A DNA stretch of 64,000 nucleotides, taken from the NCBI GenBank assembly GCA_025057905.1, contig JANWUX010000001.1:270155-334154 (forward strand), read 5' to 3'. Source of the DNA: Patescibacteria group bacterium. GTDB taxonomy: Bacteria; Patescibacteriota; Microgenomatia; UBA1406; GWC2-37-13. This document shows positions 9,007 through 18,555 of this stretch, piece after piece. The notes below the pieces were generated by a model. That model was not told the DNA's origin, did no database searches, and worked only from the letters and a program-made list of their open reading frames with translations. Both the position numbers and the translations under genes were made by a program. Position 1 is the stretch's first letter, and every line of letters starts with the position of its first letter.

Positions 9007-12000
9007 TGATAGAGAATTTAAACATCGTCGACTTTTATGGTCTAAGAATCAGACTATCATCACCGGAAGACATTCTAAAATCCTCTCATGGTGAGATAAC
9101 CAAACCTGAGACAATTAACTATCGAACCTTCAAACCAGAAAAAGACGGTCTTTTTGATGAAAGAATCTTTGGACCGACTAAGGATTATGAATGTTATTGT
9201 GGCAAGTACAAAAGAATAAAATACAAAGGAATCATCTGCGACCGATGTGGTGTTGAGATTACGACTTCAGCAGTAAGAAGAGAGAGAATGGGCCACATAA
9301 AACTGGCCACCCCAATAGCTCACATTTGGTATTTTAAAGGTTCTTCCTCAATTCTCAGTCTGATCTTAAACATTCCGTCCCAATCTCTGGAAAGAATCAT
9401 TTATTACGCCCTTTATATTGTTAGAAAAGTTGATAAAGAAAAACAGCAAAAGGCTCTTAAAGTTATAGAAGAAGATCAAAAAGAAGTGCTTAAAAAAATT
9501 GAAGACGAGCAAAAAAAAGTAATCGAAAGAAATAATCTTGAGTTTGAAAATGAAATTAACCAATTAAAAGGAAAAATTTCTAAAAAAGAGCAGTGGGAAA
9601 TCGCCAGACAAGAAATTGAGTTTAAAAAAAGAGAACGACTAACAGCTCTAACAAATGAGTATCTTGAAAAGAAAAACAGAAAAAGTGCCTTTTTTGAAAG
9701 GATTACAAAAATCGTGAAAGCGATAAGACCTAATGACACCCTAGAAGAAGAAGATTTTCTTTATCTTAAAGAAAAAGGTATCGATGACTTTCTTTCGGTA
9801 GGAATGGGTTCAGAAACAATTTACGAAATTCTCTCCTCAATAGATCTGGAAAAAGAATACGCCGAATGTCTAAAACATCTTGCAAACGCTCGTGGGGAAA
9901 AACGAAGTAAGCTAATAAAAAGAGCCAGGATCATCGAATCTTTCCTAAAGGCAAAAATTGAGCCAAAATGGATGATTTTAACTGTTTTACCAGTAATTCC
10001 TCCAGATCTTCGGCCTGTTGTTCAGCTTCCGGGCGGTAAGTTCGCCACCAGCGATCTCAATGATTTCTACCGAAGAGTAATAAATCGAAATAATCGATTA
10101 AAGCAATTAATTGATTTAGGCGCGCCAATGATAATCTTGCGAAATGAAAAAAGAATGTTACAAGAAGCGGTTGATGCCTTGATTGATCTTCAAAAATCAA
10201 GAGGAAAAACCAGAACTACTGGTGCTGCCTCTAAAGTTCAAAAATCTTTGTCTGATATCCTAAGAGGAAAACAAGGTAGATTTAGACAAAATCTTCTTGG
10301 GAAACGTGTTGATTACTCTGGTCGATCAACGATAATTGTTGGTCCAGATCTAAAACTTGATCAAGTTGGTATTCCAAAAGAGATGGCGCTTGAGCTTTTT
10401 AGACCTTTTCTTCTTCATGAAATAATTGTCAGAGGTCTTGCTCCTAACATTAAGAGTGCTAAAGTCTTTCTTGAAAAAAAAGAATCAGTGATTTACTCAA
10501 TTCTTGAAGAGATTACCAAAGATCATCCAGTCCTACTTAATCGAGCCCCAACTCTTCACAAACTCTCAATCCTTGCCTTTTATCCAGTTTTAACTGATGA
10601 TTATGCCATAAAGCTTCATCCGACAGTTTGTGCAGGTTACAATGCTGACTTTGACGGTGATGCCATGGGAGTTTTTGTCCCTCTTTCCAAAAGATCAATT
10701 GAAGAAGTAAAAACAAGAATGCTCCCTTACTACAATCTTTTAAAACCAGCTGATGGTTCACCGATTGTCCTTCCAAACAAGGAAATGGCTCTTGGCTGTT
10801 ACTATTTAACAACAATTGACAAAAACTTAATCAACAAAAAAGATGAGGAATTGAATTTTTTTGCTACAAAAAACGAAGCCTATCGGTTCTTTCAGATTGA
10901 AAAGATAAAACTCAGAGAACCAATTCTGGTCAAAATCGAAGACAGAGTGATAAAAACAACTGTTGGTAGGATTATCTTTAATAATTCTTTGCCTGAAAAT
11001 TTTTCTCCCTTCATTAATCAAGATATAAAAGCAAGCGATCTCAAAAACATCATTACAAGAGCAATCAAACTCTACGACGAAAAAACTGTCGGTGAGTTAA
11101 TTGATCGACTTAAAGAAATTGGCTTTTGGGCAGCAACAATTGCTGGTGGTTTATCAGTATCAATCTTTGATTGTCAAATTATCAAAGAAAAAGATGAAAT
11201 CATAAAAGAAAAAGAAAAAGAGATAAAAAAAATAAACAAAAATTACCTAAAAGGACTTCTGACTTTAGAGGAAAAAAAGAGATACTCTAATAAAATTTGG
11301 ATCGAAACAACTGAGCTGTTAGCTCAAAAAACTTGGGAACAGCTTGAAGAAGAAAATCCAGTGAAGATGATAATTAATTCAGGAGGAGCCAGAGCTTCAA
11401 AAGAACAACTTAAACAACTCTCGGCAATCAAAGGTCTTGTCGTTGATCCGCTAGGAAAAATCATCGAGGTACCAACTAAATCCAACTACCGAGAAGGATT
11501 ATCAATATTTGAGTATGTTATCTCAGCTCGAGGAGCCAGAAAAGGACTAATTGACTCAGCCTTAAAAACAGCTGATGCTGGATATCTAACTAGACGATTG
11601 GTTGATGTGGCTCATGACATGATCATTAGAGAGACAGACTGTGGAACTGAGGAAGGACTTGAGATTCAAAACTCAGGTGAGAGAGGTGAAAAGTTCAAGG
11701 ATCGAATTAGTGGTCGATTCATTGCTCAAGATGTCATCAACGAAAAAGGGGAAATCATCGTTAAGAAAGGTGATCTTGTCACTGAAGAAATTGCTGATAC
11801 CATCATCAAAAATAAGATTAACAAGGTCGTTGTTTACTCCCCCTTATATTGTCAATCTCCTTTCGGTCTTTGCCAAAAATGCTATGGTACTGACCTATCA
11901 AATAACAAAGTAGTCGAGATTGGAACACCAGTCGGTGTCATTGCTGCCCAATCAATCGGTGAACCAGGTACCCAACTGACAATGAGAGTTAGACACTTTG

Positions 12001-12779
12001 GTGGTATTGTTATCTCTGATGTGACACAAGGACTTCCACGAGTAGAAGAACTGTTTGAAACCAGAACTCCAAAAATCGTTTCCCCTATCTCCGAAATCAG
12101 AGGAAAAGTCTCGATTCAAGAAGATACTCAAAGAGATTTATACCTTGTAAAAATAACATCAGTTGACAATAGCAAAGAACAACAATTCACCATTCCTAAA
12201 ACACAAAAATTAAAAGTTAAGAATGGCGATTTGATCATTGAAGGAACACCACTATCTGAAGGTTATCTAAATATAAATGATCTTTTAGCAATTAAAGGCC
12301 TTAGATTCGCTCAGCTTTATCTTCTGAATGAAATCCAGAAGGTCTATGAATCTCAAGGAATTGTTATCCACGATAAGCATTTTGAAACAATTATCAGAAA
12401 AATGAGTGATAAAGTGATTATCGAAGATGAAGGTGATACTTCTTTCATAAAAGATGAGATTGTTTCCAAAATTAGATTTCAAGAGGAGAATAAAAAAGTA
12501 TTATCGAAAGGAGGAAAACCAGCAACAGGAAAAATATCAATTTTGGGAATTTCAAAAGCTGCTATTCATACTGATTCTTGGTTATCATCAGCCTCCTTTG
12601 AACAAACCACAAATGTTCTAAGTATTGCTGCCACCAAGGGTCAAGTAGATTATTTATTGGGTCTAAAAGAAAATGTTATAATAGGAAGATTAATACCGGT
12701 TACACAAGAATTGGTGGAGAAGTATTATTCGAAATTCCTCAGAAGATATGCCGACGATAAATCAATTAGTGAGAGATAA
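9006..12779 (+). CDS. rpoC: DNA-directed RNA polymerase subunit beta'
   Basis: 1257 aa. The N-terminal zinc site is '[19 protein letters not shown]'; the catalytic loop is '[11 protein letters not shown]' with all three metal-binding Asp residues, although the flanking residues differ from the usual NADFDGDQMAV. The second zinc site lies near '[13 protein letters not shown]'; '[16 protein letters not shown]' marks the trigger loop/bridge region. A charged coiled coil of about 80 residues (near 140-220) is inserted after the zinc region, as in actinobacterial and chloroflexal beta'. The 3' end overlaps rpsL by 32 bp. Confidence 0.98.
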   Translation: MIENLNIVDFYGLRIRLSSPEDILKSSHGEITKPETINYRTFKPEKDGLFDERIFGPTKDYECYCGKYKRIKYKGIICDRCGVEITTSAVRRERMGHIKLATPIAHIWYFKGSSSILSLILNIPSQSLERIIYYALYIVRKVDKEKQQKALKVIEEDQKEVLKKIEDEQKKVIERNNLEFENEINQLKGKISKKEQWEIARQEIEFKKRERLTALTNEYLEKKNRKSAFFERITKIVKAIRPNDTLEEEDFLYLKEKGIDDFLSVGMGSETIYEILSSIDLEKEYAECLKHLANARGEKRSKLIKRARIIESFLKAKIEPKWMILTVLPVIPPDLRPVVQLPGGKFATSDLNDFYRRVINRNNRLKQLIDLGAPMIILRNEKRMLQEAVDALIDLQKSRGKTRTTGAASKVQKSLSDILRGKQGRFRQNLLGKRVDYSGRSTIIVGPDLKLDQVGIPKEMALELFRPFLLHEIIVRGLAPNIKSAKVFLEKKESVIYSILEEITKDHPVLLNRAPTLHKLSILAFYPVLTDDYAIKLHPTVCAGYNADFDGDAMGVFVPLSKRSIEEVKTRMLPYYNLLKPADGSPIVLPNKEMALGCYYLTTIDKNLINKKDEELNFFATKNEAYRFFQIEKIKLREPILVKIEDRVIKTTVGRIIFNNSLPENFSPFINQDIKASDLKNIITRAIKLYDEKTVGELIDRLKEIGFWAATIAGGLSVSIFDCQIIKEKDEIIKEKEKEIKKINKNYLKGLLTLEEKKRYSNKIWIETTELLAQKTWEQLEEENPVKMIINSGGARASKEQLKQLSAIKGLVVDPLGKIIEVPTKSNYREGLSIFEYVISARGARKGLIDSALKTADAGYLTRRLVDVAHDMIIRETDCGTEEGLEIQNSGERGEKFKDRISGRFIAQDVINEKGEIIVKKGDLVTEEIADTIIKNKINKVVVYSPLYCQSPFGLCQKCYGTDLSNNKVVEIGTPVGVIAAQSIGEPGTQLTMRVRHFGGIVISDVTQGLPRVEELFETRTPKIVSPISEIRGKVSIQEDTQRDLYLVKITSVDNSKEQQFTIPKTQKLKVKNGDLIIEGTPLSEGYLNINDLLAIKGLRFAQLYLLNEIQKVYESQGIVIHDKHFETIIRKMSDKVIIEDEGDTSFIKDEIVSKIRFQEENKKVLSKGGKPATGKISILGISKAAIHTDSWLSSASFEQTTNVLSIAATKGQVDYLLGLKENVIIGRLIPVTQELVEKYYSKFLRRYADDKSISER

Positions 12780-13164
12780 GAGAAAAAAGAAAGTCAAAAA
12801 ATCAAAGAGTGTAGCTTTGAAGCTAAATTACAATGCCATAAAAAGAAAATATACAAAAACAAACAATCCCTTAAGAAGAGGCGTTTGTACTATTGTTAGG
12901 ACAATGACTCCTAAAAAACCTAACTCCGCTTTAAGAAAAGTTGCCAGAGTTAGGTTATCAAATAAGATGGAAGTCACTGCTTACATACCCGGGATAGGTC
13001 ACAATTTAGCTGAACACTCAATTGTTCTAGTAAAAGGAGGAAGAGTGAAGGACTTGCCTGGAGTTAAGTATCACATCGTCAGAGGAAAATACGATACTGC
13101 TGGAGTCGAAAATCGAAAAACCTCAAGATCAAAGTACGGCACTAAGTTTCCAAAGCAGGCCTGA
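12748..13164 (+). CDS. rpsL: 30S ribosomal protein S12
   Basis: 138 aa. It begins '[18 protein letters not shown]', the canonical S12 N-terminus, so the start at 12748 inside rpoC is secure and gives a 32-bp overlap with the rpoC 3' end in another frame. The decoding-centre segment '[17 protein letters not shown]' has the two lysines whose mutation gives streptomycin resistance, and '[11 protein letters not shown]' holds the usual beta-methylthiolated Asp region with Leu-Pro. A slightly longer C-terminus than E. coli. Part of the rpoBC-rpsL-rpsG-fusA operon. Confidence 0.98.
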   Translation: MPTINQLVRDKRKKKVKKSKSVALKLNYNAIKRKYTKTNNPLRRGVCTIVRTMTPKKPNSALRKVARVRLSNKMEVTAYIPGIGHNLAEHSIVLVKGGRVKDLPGVKYHIVRGKYDTAGVENRKTSRSKYGTKFPKQA

Positions 13165-13181
13165 AAATCATTACTTTTCTT

Positions 13182-13655
13182 ATGCCTCGTCGATACTACA
13201 AGAAAATCAAAGTAAAGCCAGATAAAGTGTATCAAAGTTTTGAAGTCGCCAAGTTAATCAATTACGTTATGAAGGATGGGAAAAAAAGTTTAGCGGAGAA
13301 AATCGTTTACAGAGCTTTTGATGAAATAAAAATACGAGGAAAAGACCCTTTACAAGTCTTATATCAGTCAATCGAAAACACCTCTCCTCAGATGGAAGTT
13401 AGACCAAGAAGGCTCGGAGGAGCTTCCTATCTGGTACCAATGGAGGTAAGAAAAGAAAGAAGATTGTTTCTCTCTCTTAATTGGATTATTGAGGCAGCTA
13501 AAAGTCGTTCAAATAAGGAATATCATCACTTTTACGAGAAATTAGCGGCCGAGTTGCTCGATGCTGCTAACAATCAAGGTCAAGCTGTTAATAAAAAACA
13601 ACAAACAGAAGCTCTTGCAGAGAAAAACAAGGCCTTTTCCCACTTACGATGGTGA
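13182..13655 (+). CDS. rpsG: 30S ribosomal protein S7
   Basis: 157 aa, standard length. Recognisable by 'MPRRYYKKI', 'KLINYVMKDGKKSLAEKIVY', 'PQMEVRPRRLGGASYLVP' and the C-terminal 'NKAFSHLRW'. S7 nucleates assembly of the 30S head. It lies 17 bp after rpsL and has no Shine-Dalgarno sequence; the ATG is preceded by TTTTCTT, the same pyrimidine-rich run seen before fusA and the gene at 22489. Confidence 0.97.
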   Translation: MPRRYYKKIKVKPDKVYQSFEVAKLINYVMKDGKKSLAEKIVYRAFDEIKIRGKDPLQVLYQSIENTSPQMEVRPRRLGGASYLVPMEVRKERRLFLSLNWIIEAAKSRSNKEYHHFYEKLAAELLDAANNQGQAVNKKQQTEALAEKNKAFSHLRW

Positions 13656-13676
13656 AAAAGTTGTAGTATTTCTCTT

Positions 13677-15779
13677 ATGCCTCAATCGATTATCACCAAA
13701 AATCGTGTTGTCCCAATCGACAAAATCAGGAATATCGGCATAATTGCCCATATCGACTCGGGCAAGACAACCACAACTGAGAGAATTTTGTTTTACACAG
13801 GCCGGACCTATAAGCTTGGCGATATCGACGAAGGGACAACTCAGATGGACTGGATGCCTCAAGAAAAAGAACGGGGAATCACAATTGTCTCTGCCGCCAC
13901 GACCACTTTTTGGAGATCAGTAAGAATCAACATCATCGATACTCCAGGTCATGTCGATTTCACTGCCGAAGTCGAAAGATCTCTAAGGGTTCTTGATGGC
14001 GGAGTGGTTATCTTTGACGCTGAAGAAGGAGTTCAGTCTCAATCGGAGACAGTTTGGCGTCAAGCCGACAAATACCGAGTTCCGCGAATATGTTTTATCA
14101 ATAAAATGGATAAATTAGGTGCTGAATTTGAAGGAACGGTTCGAGAGATTGAAGAACGACTCGGCGCAAATCCCGTGATTATGACCTTTCCTATTGGCAA
14201 AGAACAAGATTTCAAAGGAGTGGTAGATATCCTATCTCTAAAAGCTAAATACTGGGATAAAGATCCGCTAGGAATTGAGTACTCAGAATCCGAGATCATT
14301 CCAGAAGATCTAAAAGAAAAAGTTTTAGAACTAAGAGCAAAACTAGTGGAAAAAATCGTTGAAAATGACGATATTCTTCTGAACAAGTATCTCAATGGAG
14401 AAGAAATTTCCATTGATGAACTCAAGATATCTCTAAGAAAATCGGTGGTAAACTATAAACTCATTCCTGTTTATTGCGGCAGTTCATTAAGGAATAAAGG
14501 CGTTCAACCTGTTCTTGATGCCATTGTTGATTATCTTCCCTCACCAGCGGACTTAAAAGAAATAAAGGGACTTAATCCAAAAACTAACACCGAAGAAAAA
14601 AGAAAGCTTGTCAATGAAGAAAAATTCTCGGCTCTAGCCTTCAAAATTCAACTTGATCCTCACGTAGGTAAACTGGCATATACGAGAATTTACTCAGGCG
14701 TTTTAGAGTCAGGGACTTACGTCTACAACGTTAGCCGAGGAAAAAAAGAAAGAGTTAGTCGAATTCTTCTTATGCATGCAAACAATCGCGAAGAGATTGA
14801 TAAGGCCTATGCTGGTGAAATTGTGGCTTTGGTTGGCCCAAAAGAGACACGAACCGGCGATACCTTAGCAGATGAAAACTTTCCCATCATTCTGGAGAAA
14901 ATTATTTTTCCTGAACCAGTAATTTCTTTAGCCATTGAGCCTAAAACGAAAGCTGATCAGGAAAGATTATCTTACTGCCTTCAACGACTAACTGAAGAAG
15001 ATCCAACTTTTAAAGTAAAAATTAATCAAGAAACAGGGCAAACAATCATTTCGGGGATGGGTGAGCTTCACTTGGAAATCTTAGTTGATCGAATGAAAAG
15101 AGAGATGGGAATGAACGTCAAAGTTGGCAAACCCCAAGTTGCTTATAAAGAAACAATTACAAAGACTGTTGAGGGGATTGAAGGCAAGTATATCCGACAA
15201 ACCGGTGGTCATGGTCAATATGGTCATTGCGTCATTAAAATTGAGCCTCTAGGCCGTGGTGAGGGTTTTAAATTCGTCAACAAAATAAAAGGAGGGGTTA
15301 TTCCAGCCGAATTCATCCCAGCTGTTGAAAAAGGAATTATTGAGGCGATGGAAAAGGGCGCTTTACTTGGTTATCCAATCACCGATATTCAAGTTACTCT
15401 TTATGATGGTAGTTACCACGAAGTCGATTCGTCTGACATTGCCTTTAAAATTGCTGGTTCAATCGCCCTTCAAGAAGGGGTAAAAAAAGCTAATTTGTCT
15501 CTCCTTGAACCGATAATGAAACTGGAGATTACCATCCCCGAAGAGTTTATGGGTGTCGTCATTGGCGATATTTCCTCAAAAAGAGGCAAGATCATGGGAA
15601 CAGAAAAAAAGAGTAAGTCAGTGATAATCAAAGCCTTGGCTCCATTAGCCGAACTTTCTGGATATGCTACCAATCTTAGATCACTCACTGAAGGCAGAGG
15701 TATTTTCTATATGGAGCCTTCTCATTATGAAGAAGTCCCTCAACATATCATTGCTTCAATGTTAAAAAACAGTTCTTAA
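13677..15779 (+). CDS. fusA: Elongation factor G
   Basis: 700 aa, full length. GTPase motifs are G1 '[13 protein letters not shown]' (Ser where Ala is more common), G2/G3 'RGITI' and 'DTPGHVDF', and G4 'NKMDK'. Domain II, the 'EDPTFKV' domain III, the '[11 protein letters not shown]' domain IV start and the C-terminal '[16 protein letters not shown]' are present. It catalyses translocation and, with RRF, ribosome recycling. Last gene of the operon; its stop is separated by a single base from the convergent recF stop, leaving no room for a dedicated terminator. Confidence 0.98.
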   Translation: MPQSIITKNRVVPIDKIRNIGIIAHIDSGKTTTTERILFYTGRTYKLGDIDEGTTQMDWMPQEKERGITIVSAATTTFWRSVRINIIDTPGHVDFTAEVERSLRVLDGGVVIFDAEEGVQSQSETVWRQADKYRVPRICFINKMDKLGAEFEGTVREIEERLGANPVIMTFPIGKEQDFKGVVDILSLKAKYWDKDPLGIEYSESEIIPEDLKEKVLELRAKLVEKIVENDDILLNKYLNGEEISIDELKISLRKSVVNYKLIPVYCGSSLRNKGVQPVLDAIVDYLPSPADLKEIKGLNPKTNTEEKRKLVNEEKFSALAFKIQLDPHVGKLAYTRIYSGVLESGTYVYNVSRGKKERVSRILLMHANNREEIDKAYAGEIVALVGPKETRTGDTLADENFPIILEKIIFPEPVISLAIEPKTKADQERLSYCLQRLTEEDPTFKVKINQETGQTIISGMGELHLEILVDRMKREMGMNVKVGKPQVAYKETITKTVEGIEGKYIRQTGGHGQYGHCVIKIEPLGRGEGFKFVNKIKGGVIPAEFIPAVEKGIIEAMEKGALLGYPITDIQVTLYDGSYHEVDSSDIAFKIAGSIALQEGVKKANLSLLEPIMKLEITIPEEFMGVVIGDISSKRGKIMGTEKKSKSVIIKALAPLAELSGYATNLRSLTEGRGIFYMEPSHYEEVPQHIIASMLKNSS

Positions 15780-15780
15780 A

Positions 15781-16818
15781 TTAGAGATAGATATAGTTAA
15801 CTTCCTTAATGTTTTTAATTACTTCAGTTGATGTCGCCACTGATTGGTAATTTTCAATGACTGGAAAGATGATTCTTTTATTTTCCTCGTCAAACTCAGA
15901 AAAGATATCATCCATAAGAATAATTGGCTTTTTTTTTGTTTTTTCTTCAAGATATTTTATCTCATTCATTTTCAGCCAGAAGAGTGCCAATCTCTGTTCA
16001 CTTCTTGAGCCAAATCGATGGATGCTTTTCTTGTCTGTATGAGAAATTAAAAAAATTTCGAAGTCATCCCGCTGAGGACCAACAAGGGTTTTCTTCTGAT
16101 CTAAGCTTATTTCAAAAGATTTTTTTAAAGACTCATTACTAATTTCATTTTTCTTGTACTCAATCTTAAAAAAATTCCCCGCTAATTCTTGATTCTGATT
16201 GAGGTAATTAGTATACTCTGCTCTTTTTTGAGTCAAGTAACTACCTTGTTTTATCAGGTAATCATCCCAGAAACTTAATTCCTTTTTGAGCCTTTCAAAA
16301 TTGAGATTTGACTCAAGAACTTTATTTCTTCTCTTGATTCCATTTTCGTAGTTGATTAATTTTTTTCGATATTCGTCATCAACGAAGCTGATAAATTTAT
16401 CAAAATAATCTCTTCTAAGACTAGGAGAACCGGTTATTAAAGTTAATTGATTCGGAGAAAAGAGAACTGTTTTTATCAACTCTTTGATATAAGCAAAGAA
16501 TTTTTTTTCAGCTTTTTCAATATGAAACCTTTTGATTGTTTTTTTATTATCAGCCTTAAGGCTGACAGAAAAAGATAATAAATCTTTACCGATCAAAAAC
16601 TCTCCCACTACTAACATCTGGCTCTGACTAAATCTTATCAGTTCTTCTTCTTTTTGTTCTCGGAAGCCAAAGCCATTGATTAAGAAGTAAATTGCCTCCA
16701 GAATATTAGTTTTACCTTTTGAGTTTTTTCCAACAATAAGATTGGCTTTTTTGCCAAAATTAACTTCCTTCAAAGAGAAATTTCTGAAATTGACTAATCT
16801 TAACTTTCGCAGAATCAT
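15781..16818 (-). CDS. recF: DNA replication and repair protein RecF
   Basis: About 345 aa. An SMC-like ATPase that loads RecA at gaps. It begins 'MILRKLRLVNFRNF', the family N-terminus, so the ATG at 16818 is preferred to the upstream TTG. Walker A is 'VGKNSKGKTNILEAIYF', the signature region is 'FGSRSEQRLALFWLK', and Walker B is 'KPIILMDDIFSEFDEENK'. It lies 23 bp after the UMP kinase fusion on the same strand, rather than near dnaA/dnaN as in many bacteria. Confidence 0.92.
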   Translation of the reverse strand: MILRKLRLVNFRNFSLKEVNFGKKANLIVGKNSKGKTNILEAIYFLINGFGFREQKEEELIRFSQSQMLVVGEFLIGKDLLSFSVSLKADNKKTIKRFHIEKAEKKFFAYIKELIKTVLFSPNQLTLITGSPSLRRDYFDKFISFVDDEYRKKLINYENGIKRRNKVLESNLNFERLKKELSFWDDYLIKQGSYLTQKRAEYTNYLNQNQELAGNFFKIEYKKNEISNESLKKSFEISLDQKKTLVGPQRDDFEIFLISHTDKKSIHRFGSRSEQRLALFWLKMNEIKYLEEKTKKKPIILMDDIFSEFDEENKRIIFPVIENYQSVATSTEVIKNIKEVNYIYL

Positions 16819-16841
16819 GAAAAGCAAGAGTAGCTCAGTAA

Positions 16842-18170
16842 TTATTTTTTCTTAAGAACAATCTTAGTCTCAGAAAAAGAAAGAAGACTAATTTTTTTTC
16901 TCAAGATAGACACTTGATCACTAAAATCAGAAAAAATTTTCTCCCATTGTCTTCGGTAGAAAAAAGAGATATCAGAAAAATCTCTCTTATTAAAAAGCTG
17001 ATAAAGAAGACTCTCTTTCGTGAAAATTCTATGAACTATGTATTTTCTCGAAACCCGAATACTTTCTTTGATTGTTTTCCTTATCTTGTCGTATTCAAGT
17101 TTTTCTAGCAGATTATGACTGTAAACTAAATCAAATTCATTGTCCTTGAAAGGTAAACGAGTAGCTTCGGCTATTAAAAGATAAGGCTTGATTTCTTTCT
17201 CTGCCAATTCATAAGCTTTCTTTGAAAAATCAATTCCTCTAGCATCAACACCAAACATTCGAAGGTACTTAACGATTTTTCCTAAACCACACCCAAGTTC
17301 CAAAGAGCTTTTTGGTTTAAAACTAAGCTTATAATTCAAAGCGTTAAGAGAACTGAAAAATTCATAAACTAATTTGCCGATTCCTGAATCTGGCTTAATT
17401 AGTTTGTGGACATCCTTGTTGCCAAAATAATACTCCCGATCATAATAACTCGAGTCAATCCGAAAAGGAGTGATGACAGTCCCTTTAAAAGACTTTCCTT
17501 CAATTATTTTTTCTAAATTATTGAAGTTATGTCCAGAGGTAACAATCACCGTCAGACCAAGTCTTTTGGCAAGTGGCGTGGCAATTGGATCAAAAGGTGC
17601 GTTTAGTCCTGGACGCCACTCAGTGCCGATGATTTTTTCAACTTCGTCCCAGGTAATTTTATTAATGATTTTCGCCTCTGGATACTTTTTGGGATCCTTG
17701 TCGTATATACCCTCAACATTAGAAAGATTAATCACGAGATTCGCCCGAAAATCTCGCGCCAGTATGACAGCATCATAGTCAGTCGACCAGCCAGGTTTCC
17801 AACCGGCACCAATAGCTACTGGTTCTTTCCAATTGCTAAGCTTCTTATCGTAATTAGTGATTATTCGAGGATGAGCGATATCTTGAAAAATGGTTCGAAG
17901 AAGATGAGCATTAAACCGAGTCGCATGGATTCCAAGCCAATCAAGATCTTCGTCATTGATATTCCCAATAACTGTTCGACCTGCTTCTTGATAATGGCGA
18001 GCGATTTTTCCGCCGCCGGCAATGAGAATAAACCTTCGACCTTTCGCTACTTGAGCTCGAATAAAGTGATTTAAATTAGCGAGGAATTTGGTATCAATAC
18101 CACCATTGGGAACGATTAAACTTCCACCAACGGAGATAACAATCGGTGGATCTTTTTTGTTAAAAAACAT
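16842..18170 (-). CDS. UMP kinase-like amino-acid kinase fused to a SAM-dependent methyltransferase
   Basis: The N-terminal half (about residues 1-235 from the chosen start) is an amino-acid-kinase fold of the archaeal UMP kinase type: 'VISVGGSLIVPNGGIDTKF', 'ILIAGGGKIARHYQEAG', 'DYDAVILA', 'NLSNVEGIYDKDPKKYP' and 'PGLNAPFDPIATPLAKRL'. UMP kinase makes UDP from UMP. The C-terminal half (about 255-440) is a class I methyltransferase: motif I 'SLELGCGLGKIVKYL', acidic 'ARGIDFSKKA', 'EATRLPFKDNEFDLVYSHN'. The two halves share one frame with no stop. The ORF track start at 18230 overlaps the gene before; ATG 18170 ('MFFNKKDPPIVISVGG') is more likely. The methyl acceptor is unknown. Confidence 0.8.
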   Translation of the reverse strand: MFFNKKDPPIVISVGGSLIVPNGGIDTKFLANLNHFIRAQVAKGRRFILIAGGGKIARHYQEAGRTVIGNINDEDLDWLGIHATRFNAHLLRTIFQDIAHPRIITNYDKKLSNWKEPVAIGAGWKPGWSTDYDAVILARDFRANLVINLSNVEGIYDKDPKKYPEAKIINKITWDEVEKIIGTEWRPGLNAPFDPIATPLAKRLGLTVIVTSGHNFNNLEKIIEGKSFKGTVITPFRIDSSYYDREYYFGNKDVHKLIKPDSGIGKLVYEFFSSLNALNYKLSFKPKSSLELGCGLGKIVKYLRMFGVDARGIDFSKKAYELAEKEIKPYLLIAEATRLPFKDNEFDLVYSHNLLEKLEYDKIRKTIKESIRVSRKYIVHRIFTKESLLYQLFNKRDFSDISFFYRRQWEKIFSDFSDQVSILRKKISLLSFSETKIVLKKK

Positions 18171-18204
18171 TTGCAAGAAATTATATAAAAAAAACCAAGT
18201 TTGT

Positions 18205-18540
18205 TCAAATGATCCCTCCTTGAAGACCAAAAATAAAAGAGATAAATCTAACTAGAAGATAGGATAATAGTAAAAGAAAAAAACCGACTAGTCCGCTAGT
18301 AATCTTGGCCCTGGCCGCCTTGAGCTTTTCTGGATTACCTTGAGAAAGAAGAAGATCATAACCTCCCCAGATTAAAACAAAAAGGAGAATGACACCAGCC
18401 AAAGGAATTAAAAATTGAAGGATTCTATTTATCACATCGGCCAGTCTGATTCTGTCGGGTTGAACACCAGGAATCTGAAGAGGTCCCTGAATTCTTTGAC
18501 CACCTACATTGATTTGCTGACTAATAAGTAACCTAATCAT
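18205..18540 (-). CDS. VirB2/TrbC-like two-helix membrane protein
   Basis: 111 aa with two hydrophobic segments (about residues 38-62 and 83-105) joined by the loop 'GNPEKLKAARAKITSGLVG'. This plan, a short tail then two helices around a charged 'G.PEK...A..KI...L.G' loop, is that of small VirB2/TrbC-type pilin-like proteins common in CPR genomes. Two relatives lie at 34164 and 34467 in this window with the same loop ('GDKPEILKKAQAIIIYAFVG' and 'GGEKEKIAKAQSKITNALIG'). No other type IV secretion genes are adjacent, so a pilus role is only a possibility. It lies between clpC and the UMP kinase fusion on one strand. Confidence 0.65.
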   Translation of the reverse strand: MIRLLISQQINVGGQRIQGPLQIPGVQPDRIRLADVINRILQFLIPLAGVILLFVLIWGGYDLLLSQGNPEKLKAARAKITSGLVGFFLLLLSYLLVRFISFIFGLQGGII

Positions 18541-18555
18541 TAGGTCTTTTGCTCT

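Noticed and set aside
9420-9680. Charged coiled-coil insertion in RpoC as a novel domain
   Set aside because: A similar coiled coil is present at this place in actinobacterial and chloroflexal beta' subunits, so it is a known lineage feature.
10537-10815. 92-aa minus-strand ORF inside rpoC and many similar track entries
   Set aside because: They are shadows of strongly conserved genes in other frames and have no promoter or family signal.
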